64,000 bases of DNA from Omphiscola glabra (lineage: Eukaryota; Mollusca; Gastropoda; Lymnaeidae), in NCBI GenBank assembly GCA_964017045.1, contig OZ024809.1, positions 30,463,354 to 30,527,353 of the forward strand. Reading direction: 5' to 3'. The notes under the pieces were generated by a model. That model saw only the letters and a program-made list of their open reading frames with translations, made no database searches and was not told where the DNA came from. Below, in pieces: positions 11,719 through 23,489 of this stretch. The translations under genes were made by a program, and so were the position numbers. Positions within the stretch are counted from its first letter, which is position 1, and the number at the start of each line of letters is the position of its first letter.

Positions 11719-12235
11719 ACATTGGATAATTTTCAGATAATTTTTTTTTTTTTTACATTTTTTTAAAAAAAAAAAAATGTTTTTCCTCTTTGCACTGTCC
11801 GCTGGAGAAGACTTCTTGTCGATACGTTTATTTTTATTTTTTTATTTTTTTTTGCGTTATTATTTTTTTCCCCCGTATCTTGTTTGTCATATTTTCTCTT
11901 AACCCGTGATAAACTATTACCGGAGTGTTAACACAAGTTTCCTGGGGCGCCGCGTGCTTAGAGCACCACCAGCGATCTTGGAAAATATGAAAAAGGCATT
12001 GCATGTTGGTGCCACAGAAGAAAATTACTTCTTAGTGCAATATGTTTGTATGCCATACTGCATAGATCGTATGTTCTTGCACAGGAAGTGGCGGCAAAAG
12101 TCGCTGTTGGCCAAGACAGAATGAATTCTTGGGCAATCTTTTCTATAGAAAATGAGATTGCAAAATAGAAAGTGAAATAAAAAGATTTAAAGTCTAGAAA
12201 GAAAATGTCATCGGTAGGCTAAATTTTGCATACTT
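11719..12235. other. T-rich then unique sequence, no recognised gene
   Basis: T- and A-runs reach to about 11860. A 72-codon plus-strand frame at 11906-12124 has balanced composition but is unrecognised. I could not show splice signals consistent with an exon. Confidence 0.35.
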
Positions 12236-12540
12236 CCCATGGTAGGCATTTTGTTCTTACTGCCCACGGTAGTCTATTCGTTCTTACTGCCCACGGTAGG
12301 CTATTCGTTCTCACTGCCCACGGTAGGCTTTTCGTTCTTACTGCCCACGGTAGGCTTTTCGTTCTTACTGCACACGGTAGGCTATTCGTTCTTACTGCCC
12401 ACGGTAGGCTTTTCGTTCTTACTGCCCACGGTAGGCTTTTCGTTCTTACTGCACACGGTAGGCTATTCGTTCTTACTGCCCACGGTAGGCTTTTCGTTCT
12501 TACTGCACACGGTAGGCTATTCGTTCCCATTGCCCGAGGT
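12236..12540. repeat. 27 bp minisatellite
   Basis: About 11 copies of a 27 bp unit containing CACGGTAGGCTTTTCGTTCT. Variants are GGCTATTC/GGCTTTTC and CCCACGG/CACACGG. Open frames on both strands follow from the 27 bp period. Confidence 0.96.
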
Positions 12541-13480
12541 GCCGGTAACTTGAGCTGACCCTGGTTATTGATCCGCTCTCCATTACTGAATATTTCCTGA
12601 TCCATTTTCGAAGGGCTTTTTGGGCTATTGTTTTGTTGATTTTTTTGTCTCATCCATTAATTAAAGAGTTCTTAAAGAGAATAATCTTGCTGTACAGCTC
12701 AGAGAACACTAATCCGTTTCCTGTATATGACGTCACCAATGTGCGCCTTGCGTAGATACGTTCATGTATTCCCTAATCTTACGTCCCTTGGAATGCACCT
12801 GGATAACTAAACATGACGATCATTGTGGAATGGAGTGAGCTCCCCTTTTCTCGCAGGGGCGCGAGACCTGGTATCGTCGAAATTGATGACGCCATCATCT
12901 TCCTACATACGTAGGCTGCAAGCTTCACGCGTATGTCAGCATGGGCGTGTTAAATAAAAGTGGTCCAGACCTGCTTTTCTGACAGCCTGGAATCCATCGG
13001 TGTTTATTATTCATAGCAGCGGTCTGACGAAAAGAAATGAAGGAAGTGAAAAAAGGTAGACAGAAAGAAGAGCGAAAATCCTTACAATTTAAAATTATGA
13101 CACATAAATGAAAGCGAACTAAACATGCCAATATAAGTTACATTGTAGCTGACGTCATCATTACAAGATCGTCTTCAGTAGTCAGTAATCAGTAGTCTTT
13201 CCACTTTCTAAAAAAAATATGATCCATTTGTTAAGTCATTCAAAATACTTTTTTTATTTTTTTAGAGCAGTCGTCTAAACTAATTCCCCTTAAAGTTTTT
13301 TAATCAATTTATATTAGCTGAAAATTACAGAATTTAATTATTTATTTAAGCATTATTATTATAATCATTATTATGATTTATTACCTTTTGTTGAGATTTA
13401 TTATAATCATTATAACTTTAAGTTTTACTGTATATTTTACGAGCCGCTGTTATTCTTCGTTCCCTTTTGCTCTTTATTCT
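12541..13480. other. Unique AT-rich sequence, no gene seen
   Basis: No array or paired transposon ends were recognised. AT-rich stretches occur at 13200-13440. Confidence 0.35.
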
Positions 13481-13509
13481 CCGACGGAGGCTTCCTGCCG
13501 AAACGTCGG
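13481..13509 (+). other. Hammerhead-like small RNA motif, copy A
   Basis: CCGACG and CGTCGG form a perfect 6 bp outer stem. It encloses GGC..GCC as an inner stem and is followed by GAAAC. The related copies B (25421-25456) and C (26971-27000) on the minus strand share GGCTTCCTG or a close variant and the downstream T-rich tract. The family consensus resembles the CTGANGA...GAAA core of hammerhead ribozymes, as carried by some Penelope-like retroelements. In this copy the CTGANGA half is degenerate, so activity is doubtful. Confidence 0.3.
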
Positions 13510-14394
13510 CTGCTCTGTTTGTTCTTTCTGCGGGTATTCCCCTTACTTATCCATTGTTTTATCTTTTAGTTGTGATGAGCAGCAAGTGCCAACAAAAACA
13601 TCTTCAAACATTTCTAACCGCTGTTGGTGAGAAAGGGGGGGGGGGGGGGGGGGAAGAGTTTTAAAATAGGTCTAGAATTTTTCGGAGTCTAAAAATCCAA
13701 AATGGCGTCCCTAACCAAGTCCTTCCGGTGTTACTTTTGTGTGTGTTGTTTTTACATGCTTGGTTTGTTTGTATTTGTTTTTGTTTTTTTTTGTTAATGA
13801 CAGGAATAATTTTATATCATGATGTTGAGAGGGTGCGGTTGGGGGGCTGTGGGGGGGTGTTTGTGGTTACATGTGAATTTGATCTTGTGATGAGTATTCG
13901 TTTAGCATGTCGTCACGCTCAACTAGATTCGATTACCAAATGAGAATACACCCCAGGAGAACATTACACCCCCCCCCCCCCGGGGAAATGATTCATCTTA
14001 AATATATAAATAAGCCTGAATGACACTGTTATCTTAACAATCGTTTGAACAGTTTCTATTTTTTGAAACGTTTCTAGACTGGGTGTCAAAAAACAGACGA
14101 ATGCAAAAAAACCAAAAAAAAACCCTGAAACATTGAAGATCAAACAACCAACAACTTCACAAAAGGCCTTAAAACCCCCCGACAGCAAAACCACTAACAG
14201 AATGAGCCGGACCCCCTCTCTGTCCACCCCCTCCCCTCCAGCTCTTCAGAAAACCCACATTTGATGGCGTCCGGTAGGGTCATGCTGATCGCTTCACTTC
14301 ATGCGTCTAGTCTTAGCCCTGCATTAGTTAATATGTATCATGTCTCGCACAGTGGCCTTAGGGGTTTAGGGGGGGGGGGGTCATGGGGTAGGGG
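13510..14394. other. Unique sequence with G- and C-runs, no gene seen
   Basis: G-run near 13636-13653, C-run near 13969-13981 and G-run near 14370-14380. Short frames here are low complexity. Confidence 0.35.
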
Positions 14395-14582
14395 CAGGGG
14401 CGTAGCTAGGTGTGGGGGCAGGGGACAGATATCCCTTGGTGCCAGACCAGTTAGGGGCGCCAAAATCTGCTTTTTTATTATTTTATTGATGAAAATAATG
14501 GGTTTGAGAGTTTAAAAAAGAAAGGGTGGCTCTTTAAAATGAATCTTGTCCCCGGGCGCCAAACACTCTAGCTAAGCCACTG
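14395..14582 (+). mobile_element. Dispersed element, copy 2 (CAGGGGCGTAGCTAGG family)
   Basis: The ends are CAGGGGCGTAGCTAGG and, on the other strand, CAGTGGCTTAGCTAG. The flanking 8-mers are GGTAGGGG and GTTTGGGG (6 of 8 match, but G-rich). The body is the inverted counterpart of 2184-2360. Its end motif and likely 8 bp duplication suggest a non-autonomous hAT-type element. Confidence 0.7.
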
Positions 14583-14791
14583 GTTTGGGGGGGGGGGGGT
14601 AAATACAACATCACTTCACGAGATAAGGTATCAGGTGTACATATAATGATGACATAGGTGATAAGAATGGACAATGATACGACTCGCAATTATAAAATGT
14701 CCGCTTTTTTAGTGTGTTTTTTATACAAATAATAAAATGTGTTGTATGACAGCATGATTGAAGTTTTGCGCAGCAACGCATTGGATTAAAT

Positions 14792-15006
14792 CAGCGGTTC
14801 TCAGCCTGTGGGTCGCGACCCCTTTGTGGGGTCGAACCACCCGTTCCTAAGAGTAGCCTAAGACAATGGGAGAACACATATACTCTACAGTTACGAAGAG
14901 GCAAAGGAACATAATTTTGTGTTTAAGGGGGGGGGGTGTCTCCACAACACGAGGAACTGGATATAGGGGTCACGGCATTAGGCATTAAGAAGGTTGAGAA
15001 CCACTG
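14792..15006 (+). mobile_element. SPIN-type hAT non-autonomous element, copy 1
   Basis: It starts CAGCGGTTCTCAGCCTGTGG, continues with TCGCGACCCCTTTG, and ends GGTTGAGAACCACTG. That order is the familiar layout of SPIN (Space Invader) MITEs. The flanking 8-mers GATTAAAT at 14784-14791 and 15007-15014 are identical. An internal G-run replaces part of the usual GGTTGGGGGTC segment. There is no coding sequence, so movement would depend on a transposase elsewhere. Confidence 0.92.
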
Positions 15007-15807
15007 GATTAAATGAACGCTTGATTGTGTATTGAATTTTTTTTTTTTAAATAGAATTTTGGGAAATTACGGTGATGCATTCAATAATTACGTATGTGTC
15101 CCAAGGGAAGATAACTTTTTTATATATATATATATAAAAGCCCGCATCAACATGATTTTAAAGTTATAAATTATGCAGGGGCGTGGACAAAGCTGGCAAT
15201 CTGACATCATATTATCATCAGGGTCGTCCGAGGTGCAATTTTTTTGTGATGTCGTCTGGTGGCTAAATACTCCAAATTGACACGTGCGTGTATTATACGT
15301 GGCGGCCATGATGATACTTGGTGAGATTCTCAACGGTCGGAACAAGGGAAGCCTACTCGTGACAGCAAAACACTCTGGAGTTATTAAACCTATTTTTTTC
15401 CAGCCATCGAATTTTTTTTTTTTTTTTGATGTAGCCAATGCTACTCTTTTTTTCCCCTTTAAACCTTAAAATGAAATAATATAATGATTGCTACCATTTT
15501 GTTATAACAACAAAAAAAAAGTTGCCATGTTAAATAAAAACTTGGAGCGTGACACTAACGCACAAAATAATGAACATTGCTTGTTAAAAGCCTTTTGGCG
15601 AAAACACATTATGACAAGTTGGGGGTGGGGAAAAAAAAGGGGGGGGGGTGAAAAGAAGAAATAAATAGGTTATATAAAGTAGGACATAATTACTCTGATT
15701 TTGTGAAATTAAAAAAAGAAAATGTACTCTCAAGCCCAAATAGTTTTGTTGGATTTTTGTGTTGTATTTGATGCAAAAAATATGCAAATTCTCATATATA
15801 TATAAGT
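15007..15807. other. Unique AT-rich sequence, no gene seen
   Basis: T-run near 15410-15427 and A/G-runs near 15632-15648. Nothing supported. Confidence 0.35.
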
Positions 15808-16212
15808 CATCTGTAAGTCATCTTAAGTCATAACTCATCTATAAGTCATGAGTCATCCTCAAGTCATAAGTCATCTATAAGTCATAAGTCACAAACAAGT
15901 CATGATTCATCCTTACGCCATAAGTCATCTTTAAGTCATACGTCATCTTTAAATCATAAGTCATCTATACGTCATAAGTCATCTATAAGGCATACGTCAT
16001 CTTTAAGTCATAAGCAATATATAAGTCATAGTCATCTTTAAGTCGTAAGTCATATGTAAGTCATGGTCATCTATATGTCATAAGCCATTTATAAGTCATA
16101 CTTCATCTATAAGTCATAAGCCATATATAAGTCATAAGTCATATGTAAGTCATAAACCATATATAAGTCATAAGTCATCTATAAGTGATAAGTCATCTTA
16201 AAATCATAAGTA
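15808..16212. repeat. About 17-18 bp degenerate minisatellite
   Basis: Copies of ATAAGTCATCTATAAGTC with many substitutions and small length changes. More decayed than most arrays in the window. Confidence 0.92.
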
Positions 16213-16384
16213 ATACAGCCTACTAGGATCGTTTATTTCCTGTAAGACTAACCAAACAGACAAACGTCTGATGTCTATCATGTAGTGCTGAGTCACTGGC
16301 AGACCTTTTCTTTTTTTAAATGATTTTTTCACTGTTTTGATCCTCTTCAGTATTTATATAATTTGCAACTTTACAAAAATCATT

Positions 16385-16690
16385 ATGAGAACTGCTGGGC
16401 AACAACGAACAGTTAAAATGATCATGATAAAACATGAGAGCCAATGGGCTATACCTATAAAAAAAATGGACTATCATAAAATTTGTGAGAGCCACAGGGC
16501 TACCCGCGATCAAATATTAAACTATAATAAAACTTAATGAGAACCACTGGGATGCAGCGATACATTAAAATGAACTATCGTAAAAAAACATCTTGAGAAC
16601 CACTGGGATACAACGATAAATTTAAATGGACTATCAAAAAAACTTTATGAGAACCACTGAACTACAACGCCAAATGAAAATGGACTCGCA
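16385..16690. repeat. About 54 bp degenerate minisatellite containing a hAT-end motif
   Basis: Six diverged units. Each begins near TGAGAACCACTGGG and continues through AAAATGGACTATCATAAAA. In the three right-hand units TGAGAACCACTG matches the outer 12 bp of SPIN-type ends, so the array may have grown from a transposon terminus. Confidence 0.85.
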
Positions 16691-17299
16691 TCAAGTATTT
16701 TTTTTTTTTTTTAAATCTGCGGAGCTCATTCACCTTTATTAAGATGCGTACGGAAATTGCTTTATTCTCCAGTTTGTTTACGTTAAGTTGTCATTTACTG
16801 CAATCAATTTGTAACACAACTGTGAAAGGTTGGGTTTTTTTTAAGCTTCTGACAACAACAAAACATTTTATAAAATTAAGACCCTCTCACGGACATCACG
16901 ACGAATCGCGTGATCTCATTGCACGCGCGATGGGTGCTCACAAAAATGTGCTCAACATGAAAGCAATATATTTAAATTATTTAGTTTGTTGTGTTTAAAC
17001 CTGATCATTTTCATGAAGGAGTGGTGGGGGGGGGGGGGGGTTATATCCCCCCCTCCACGATTAGGAAAGCGTCAATTTATTGTAATAATGAGATTGGTTC
17101 ATTGACCTGAAGAGGCGGCAGGGCTCGTCGATTGATACGCCATGTGTCACGGTCTGGTGAACGCCAGGTGTAGGTTTATGATTTAAAATGCGTAATTTTC
17201 ATAAGTGCTGGTGTATGGTTAAATCCGTAGCTTACACAACTGGTTAAATGCATAGGTTGCCGGTAAATAATTACCGATACATGTTTAAATGAAACATGG
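16691..17299. other. Unique sequence, no gene seen
   Basis: T-run at about 16698-16712 and G-run at 17027-17040. An 84-codon frame at 16744 is unrecognised. Confidence 0.35.
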
Positions 17300-17470
17300 A
17301 AATGAGATGCCGGCTATGGCTTTCAGTTTGGAAATGTTGAGATGCTGGCTATGGCTTTAAGTATGGAGATGTTGAGATGCCAGCTATGGCTTTCAGTGTG
17401 GGAATGTTGAGAACCCGGCTATAGCTTTCAGGATGGAGATGTTGAGATGCCGGCTATAGCTTTCAGTATG
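17300..17470. repeat. 35 bp minisatellite, about 5 units
   Basis: Units contain GTTGAGATGCCGGCTATGGC. The period of 35 is measured between copies starting at 17334 and 17369. Confidence 0.92.
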
Positions 17471-17584
17471 GAAATGCTAACAACAACTTTTATTTATAAA
17501 AATTGAAACTCTTCAGGAGTCCGCGAAGCGCGCAAGTCGTTTGTGGAAAATACATATTTAAAAAAAAAATGACCCACCTGAAAA

Positions 17585-17662
17585 CCCCCCCCCCCTTTCC
17601 CCAGCAACCCCCCTCTTTTCTCACTTGGTTATCCCAAGAGAAGAGAGTGGGGGGAGGGGGGT
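17585..17662. repeat. C-run/G-run inverted repeat
   Basis: C-runs on the left and G-runs on the right flank imperfect arms CTCTTTTCTCACTTGG and CCAAGAGAAGAGAG. The loop is short, so this could fold as a hairpin. Confidence 0.6.
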
Positions 17663-18165
17663 GGTCCAGGAGTAAGCTCTGGCCGGTCGAGGTTATCGTT
17701 CTTGGCATGAATTCGCAGCTCACCGACAAACGTCAAAATCGCCTGCGTCTTACGTCTTACGAGGTCAAAAGACAATTTTAGACATTCCGATCAACGCAAA
17801 GAAGTCACACGTCAACGCAAGGGGAAAACGAGTTGTTACTACGAGAGGACAGGCGACGATGGTGGCAGGAAGACGATGGTCAAATCAAGCTGGAATGAAA
17901 GTGTAAGCTTAGTAATGTGGATGGTGGGGGGGGGGGTGGAAATTGCGGGATGGGGGATGTGAAAATTTGTTTTAACATGACGTATTAAGTAACTAGGATT
18001 CCTTAGGAGGTAAATTAACAGATGGAATCAGAAGAAATTCTTAGGGGACAAATAGGAAGGGAGAAAAAGGAAGGGAGAAAAAGGAAGAAGATCAGCGAAG
18101 AAGTGTAAGATCAACGATTTGTTGTTGTAGAGTTGTGTCTATAATATTGGAAAGCACTTCCCTTC
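17663..18165. other. Unique sequence, no gene seen
   Basis: A short direct repeat of GAAAAAGGAAGGGA lies near 18061-18085. No coding evidence. Confidence 0.35.
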
Positions 18166-19404
18166 TGTCCACATCTTTGCCGTCCTTCACCCTAGCCATT
18201 CACATCTTGCCGTTCACATCCTTGCCCTGCACGCCGTTGCCGTCCACACCGTTTCCGTCCATATCTTGCCATCCACATCCTTTCCGTCCGAACCGTTTCC
18301 GTCCACATTCTTGCCGTCCACATTCTTGCCGTCCACATTCTTGCCGTCCACATTCTTGCCGTCCACATTCTTGCCGTCCACATTCTTGCCGTCCACTTCC
18401 TTACCGTCCACATCCTTTCCATCGATATCTTGCCGTTCACATCCTTGCCGTCCATATACTTGCCGTCCACATCCTTTCCGTCCACATCCTTGCCGTCTAC
18501 ACCCTTGCCGTCCACATCCTTGCCATCCATATCTTGCCGTCCACATGCTTGCCATCCATATCTTGGCGTCTACATCCTTGCCATCCATATCTTGCCGTTC
18601 ACATCCTTGCCGTCCATACCGTTTCCGTCCACTTCCTTTCCATCTACACCCTTGCCGTCCACATCCTTGCCGTCCATATCTTGCTGTCCACATCCTTGTC
18701 ATCCATATCTTTCCGTCCAGATACTTGCCATCCATATCTTTCCCTCCACATCCTTGCCATCCATATCTTGCCGTCCACATCCTTTCCATCCATATCTTGC
18801 CGTTCACATCCTTGCCATCCATATCTTTCCGTCCAGATCCTTGCCATCCATATTTTTCCGTCCAGATCCTTGCCATCCATATCTTGCCGTCCAGATCCTT
18901 GCCATCCATATCTTGCCGTCCAGATCCTTGCCATCCATATCTTGCCGTCAATATATTTCCGTCCAGATCCTTGCCATCCATTTCTTGCCGTCCAGATCCT
19001 TGCCATCCATATCTTGCCGTCCATATCTTTCCGTTCAGATCCTTGCCATACATATCTTGCCGTCCATATCTTTCCGTCCACATCCTTGCCATCCATATCT
19101 TGCCGTCCACATCCTTGCCATTCATATCTTGCCGTCCACATCCTTGCCATCCATATCTTTCCGTCCAGATCCTTGCCATCCATATCTTGCCGTCCACATC
19201 CTTGCCATCCATATCTTGCCATCCAGATACTTGCCATCCATATCTTGCCGTCCACATCCTTGCCAAGCATATCTTGCCGTCCAGATCCTTGCCATCCATA
19301 TCTTACCGTCCAGATCCTTGCCATCCATATCTTGGCGTCCACATCCATGCCATCCATAGCTTGCCGTCCACATCCTTGCCATCCATATCCTGCTGTCCAC
19401 ATCA
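18166..19404. repeat. About 29 bp compound minisatellite (14-15 bp subunits)
   Basis: The repeat alternates two half-units, CTTGCCGTCCACATC and CTTGCCATCCATAT, giving an overall period near 29. Near 18310-18395 a single 15 bp half-unit runs six times in a row. Because the period is not a multiple of 3, all plus-strand frames are open for hundreds of codons (up to 429). These frames have periodic His/Pro/Ser/Cys content and are by-products. Confidence 0.97.
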
Positions 19405-20128
19405 TTGCTAAACGCCAAAATTGATAAAATAATGCCAATTTACTATCTGTACATCTACATCTTTACTCAAATATTTTCATCGAACTATCAACCTCTTACT
19501 TAAACCATGTTCGAGTGTCCATTTATTTCTTCATTTAGCATTGAATACTTATACTTTATTCTTTAAGGGGGGACAGGTAGTCAAAATGCTAAAATCTAAA
19601 TTACATGACTAAGTCAGAATATTTTTTGCTAATTACATTGGAAAAGCAATAAAAACGCTTTAAAAAAACGCTTTAAAAAAATAAATGGGACAAATTAATT
19701 AATTTTTTTTATGCTTTTGATGAGAAAATAGGGGTAAAATATGGCAATTTTATATACTTATAGGAAACAACGTATCTCAATAACCATCAATATGAATTCA
19801 ATGAAACTTGGCATAATTATTCTAAATAGGACATTGCACAATGTCACAGAAGGAAATTAGCATAACTTTAAAAATAAATTTTTTGTGAATTTTTAAAAAT
19901 TATGTTGAAAAATAATCAGTCGTTTACGTAAATTGTTTTAACCAAAATCAAAATATTTTTTTTGTCTCTTCTAATAGAATAAAAAGCCTCTGTGACATTG
20001 TAGATAATCATGTTAGAAACATGTGGTGCAAATTTCTGTATAATCTGATAGGCCGTTTTTGAGATACACCGCTTCCAGTAACCCAACACTCGTAAAATTG
20101 ACACAACTGAGAAAATGCAAAAAGAAGT

Positions 20129-20150
20129 TTTATTATTGAAATAATTTATT
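20129..20150 (-). terminator. Candidate polyadenylation signals
   Basis: Two AATAAA hexamers on the minus strand, at 20150-20145 and 20134-20129. They lie about 200 bases beyond the stop codon of the candidate minus-strand gene. Confidence 0.35.
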
Positions 20151-20345
20151 TTTCAAATATTTAAACTGACATAAAGTTATATTATTATATCACCTTGGCC
20201 TCTTGAAAATATGATACATCAAAAATAAATTTTAAATGTCTTTCTGTGGAAATAATATAACTGTTTATCTAGCCCACCCCCAAAGAAAAAACAAATTCAA
20301 AAATTAAAATAATTCTGTTTTGATATAAAACCGCTTCTTTTCCTC

Positions 20346-20877
20346 TTATGTGTTGTCGAAACCTCTTCTGAGCAATAGCTGACTGCCATCAGTACCATGA
20401 TGTATTTCCAGTAGGGCAGTCATGGTGTTTAGGGTTGTTATCAGGCCGAGCAGCGGCATGAGGAAAATGTCAGAATCTTCTTCCGAAGGTCTCACGCTCT
20501 GTAACTTTTGCTGACCACTGCATTCTCATAGAGCCACTACTAAAGATTCATTTCACCTGTTAAAAATGTATATATAATTGTATGTAATTACATTTTGCTC
20601 CATCAATAATACTATAGTACCGGTATTAAATTTTTTTTATAAATGCAAATGGATAAATTATTGTAAGGCTGTTCATGGGGCCTATAGAGATGACAATATA
20701 AAAAACAATTATATATAATTATAATATAAACATTACAATACTTCCAGTCTTACACTTAACACCCACCTGGTACCATGTCACTCTTTGATTCCATTGCCAC
20801 CATGTTTTGAAGAGTACCTGTTCGAAGCAAGCTGTACTTTTGGCTCGCAGAATCGCCGCTTGTTTTCTTGGTGCCAT
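20346..20877 (-). CDS. Candidate two-exon gene inside the TTAA element
   Basis: Exon 20881-20767 follows an acceptor GATTTATTTGCAG. It opens with ATG at 20877 and runs 37 codons, starting MAPRKQAAILRA and rich in Trp/Gln near its end (TWWQWNQ), to a donor CAG/GTGGGT. If splicing resumes at 20510, the frame continues 54 codons to TAA at 20348-20346, including a hydrophobic stretch MPLLGLITTLN. That acceptor is weak. A better one just after TTTTTAACAG (near 20560) would end the protein almost at once. Upstream are a donor AAAG/GTAAAT at 21376 and a TATA box; downstream are AATAAA signals. I recognise no family. Decayed transposon accessory gene, captured host gene fragment and chance are all possible. 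Confidence 0.3.
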
Positions 20878-21423
20878 TTCACTGCAAATAAATCATTCAT
20901 ACAGTTATAACAATTTAATTTTAGTCATCAGGGTACAGAAAGGATTACTTATAACATGGCTTATTCCTTGTCTTTTCTAATGTTGATGTTGAGAGAAGTC
21001 AATCAGGCCTTACAACACCCACACATCCTTCAAATAACTGACTACAAACATAGAAATATTTTTCAAAATTATTTTTAGATTACGCCTACGCTCAACTATA
21101 ATTTATATACAAGTAAATAAGCTATAATAAAATATATCTGGCTAATTATAGTTATTAAATATTAAAACAAGTAAATATATAATTAATAATTTAGTTGAAC
21201 TGAAATGGCCCTTGTATTTATTATAATAATTTGTATGGGTAGGTTGTCACTATCAACAATGAGAATGCACGACTTGTTCATGATGATACTCTTGTTACAA
21301 GTACTAGTATTACTAAAATAAATATGAACAATTTAAAAAATATGAAATAGTTTAAGCATACTACATTCATATTTACCTTTGGCTTGTTATTGAACAAATA
21401 TTGTGAGCACGAAAAGGGCAGCC

Positions 21424-21429
21424 TTTATA
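21424..21429 (-). promoter_or_regulatory. Candidate TATA box for the minus-strand gene
   Basis: TTTATAAAGG on the minus strand. A leader exon ending at the donor AAAG/GTAAAT (21377/21376) would begin about 30 bases downstream, a typical spacing. Confidence 0.3.
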
Positions 21430-22001
21430 AAATGTAAGGCTGCCAAACGTGGGATAGTTACATATTATTATCAACACAGAATGGTTGCGAAGCGAACAGA
21501 GCCGATTGCATTACGGGATACGGAAACCCAATTTTTGCTATTTTTGGTAAGCTTATTTATAGATGACCAATGAAATTACAGACTTTACTACACGATGACG
21601 TATAAGGTGTGTAAACACACTTTTACAACAAATGTGACGTATTTCACAGCTCGTGTTTCTTTGTCAGGTAGAATGATTTTGAGATAAGTAGGTCACTGTG
21701 ATAGCCAGTGGTCTAAGCTTTCCAAAGAGGCCTAACATTAGGCATTAGGCTTGAAGGAATGTGGTTGTAAAGGGTTTTAAAATGACCGTAACATGTCGGA
21801 AAGCTCAGTTCCCTGAAATGGTTGCCTAGATACATGTTACATTAGTACAAATTATGTACTTATAACAATTATTTTTAGCAAATTTTATTTGGGGATTGTG
21901 TTTATAAGAGGTTATTGTAACCAAATATAGACTTTTTGGAAAATTGAAAAAAAAAAAAAAACATGATTTTTACGTAAAGTTGACTACCGGTCCCCCCTTA
22001 A

Positions 22002-22385
22002 ACAACATACTATTTAATTTAACAATCAATAAACTTTTTAATTTAACAATCAATATAATATTCAATTTAAAAATTATTATCCTATTTAATTTATCAATCA
22101 ATATACTTCTTCATTGAACATTCACAATACTCTTTAATTGAACAATCAATATACTATTTACTTTAACAATTACTATTTATTTTAACAATGGATATTTTAT
22201 TTAATTTAATGTTCAATATTTTATTTTATTTAATATTCAATATACTATTTAATTAAACAATCAATATGCTATTTAATTTAACAATCAATACAGTATTTAA
22301 TTTAACAATCATTTTACTATCTAATTTAACAATGAATATACTATTTAATTTATCACTCAATATACTATTTAATTTATCGATTTTC
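22002..22385. repeat. About 24 bp degenerate AT-rich minisatellite
   Basis: Copies of TTAATTTAACAATCAATATA with many substitutions and length changes. The array abuts the right TTAA of the transposon-like element. Confidence 0.9.
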
Positions 22386-23489
22386 ATCAATTGATCTTTT
22401 TGTGCATAACAGATCAATTGTGGAAAAAAAAAATCAACATTAAATTCTAATAATATTTTATCAGCTTTCTCCAATCGTTTAGAGTCGTTGCTTAATCACG
22501 TGACACGTACTCCCGGTTTTTTTCCTTCCGTTCTTATTGGCTTAGCGCCTCGTTGTGAAGTCGACATGGCGTCCTTCACCCCCGCCACCCCCCCACCCCC
22601 AGAAATGGCTTCCTCTTCTGTTTGTTGATAGTTAGCCACCAGACACTCTTAGGTATTGGGCTTATATGTAACAGAAGTGAGCAACACCTCACATCCCCCC
22701 CCAAACTGAAACACACACACACACACACACACACACACCTCTTCAACACCTGGTGGTTGTAACCAATTCAGATTTCTGGCGTTCCAAACAGCGAGACGTG
22801 TAACTAAAAGCAATGAGACAGTGTTTCCACTGCTGCAGTCGTACAGGGACAATGGGTTAGCGCTGACAGGGAAAAAGAATGGACAGATATTCCAGAAAGG
22901 ATAATGAACGCACCAAAAGAAGAAAATATTTTTTTTTTCCTTTAGTGGCGTCGGGTACGTCATTTGGGTAGGGCAGGTTGGGGCATTTACCCCGACCCCC
23001 ATACATTTTTAGGTTTTATTTAAATTGCTATGTACTGTGGCGCCTCGAGTAACAAACAACTAAATTTACTTAACAAGCTGATCAATTTTTTTTTGCCCCC
23101 CTCCCTGAAAAAAAACTGAAACGACGCCCCTGAGTGGCATTACTGTTATTTTCTTAAGCAGTATTGAAAATATCAATGAATAATTATGTAAATTTTTAAC
23201 ACCCATATTTTATATTTATTTTAGAATCCCATAACATATTAGTTGTGTTCTTTTCCCCCTCAAAATAAATAACAAAGGAAAAATAATGTTATTTCCCAAG
23301 TGTTGAATCGAGACACCTCATTTTTCAAACTTTGCCTTTATGGGGTGCGGAAAAAAGGACGGGGGTCAGCCCTTTGTCCCATGTCTAGGCTTTATATATA
23401 TATATATATATAAATATAATATATATATATACTAAGTGTAGCCACCCTCCCCCCCTTTCCCTCCGCCCGAAGAATTGGGACATCAAGGA
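22386..23489. other. Unique sequence, no gene seen
   Basis: An AC microsatellite lies near 22712-22738 and a TA microsatellite near 23396-23430. CGACGCCCCTG near 23122 resembles a hAT-type end, but no partner was found. Confidence 0.35.

Larger units (their letters stand above)
19567..21997 (-). mobile_element. 2.43 kb TTAA-flanked DNA transposon-like element
   Basis: The element is bounded by TTAA at 19563-19566 and 21998-22001. Its terminal inverted repeats share GGGGGGAC, then A or C, then GGTAGTCAA (16 of 17 identical). TTAA duplications are typical of piggyBac and Kolobok transposons. The GGG-start ends fit piggyBac less well, so Kolobok-like is my tentative choice. No transposase frame was recognised. 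The element is AT-rich and free of tandem arrays, in sharp contrast to its flanks. It holds a gene-like structure on the minus strand. Confidence 0.7.

Noticed and set aside
18135..19438. Open frames of 264-429 codons on both strands
   Set aside because: They are periodic translations of the about 29 bp array, open in several frames at once, with no domain outside the repeat.
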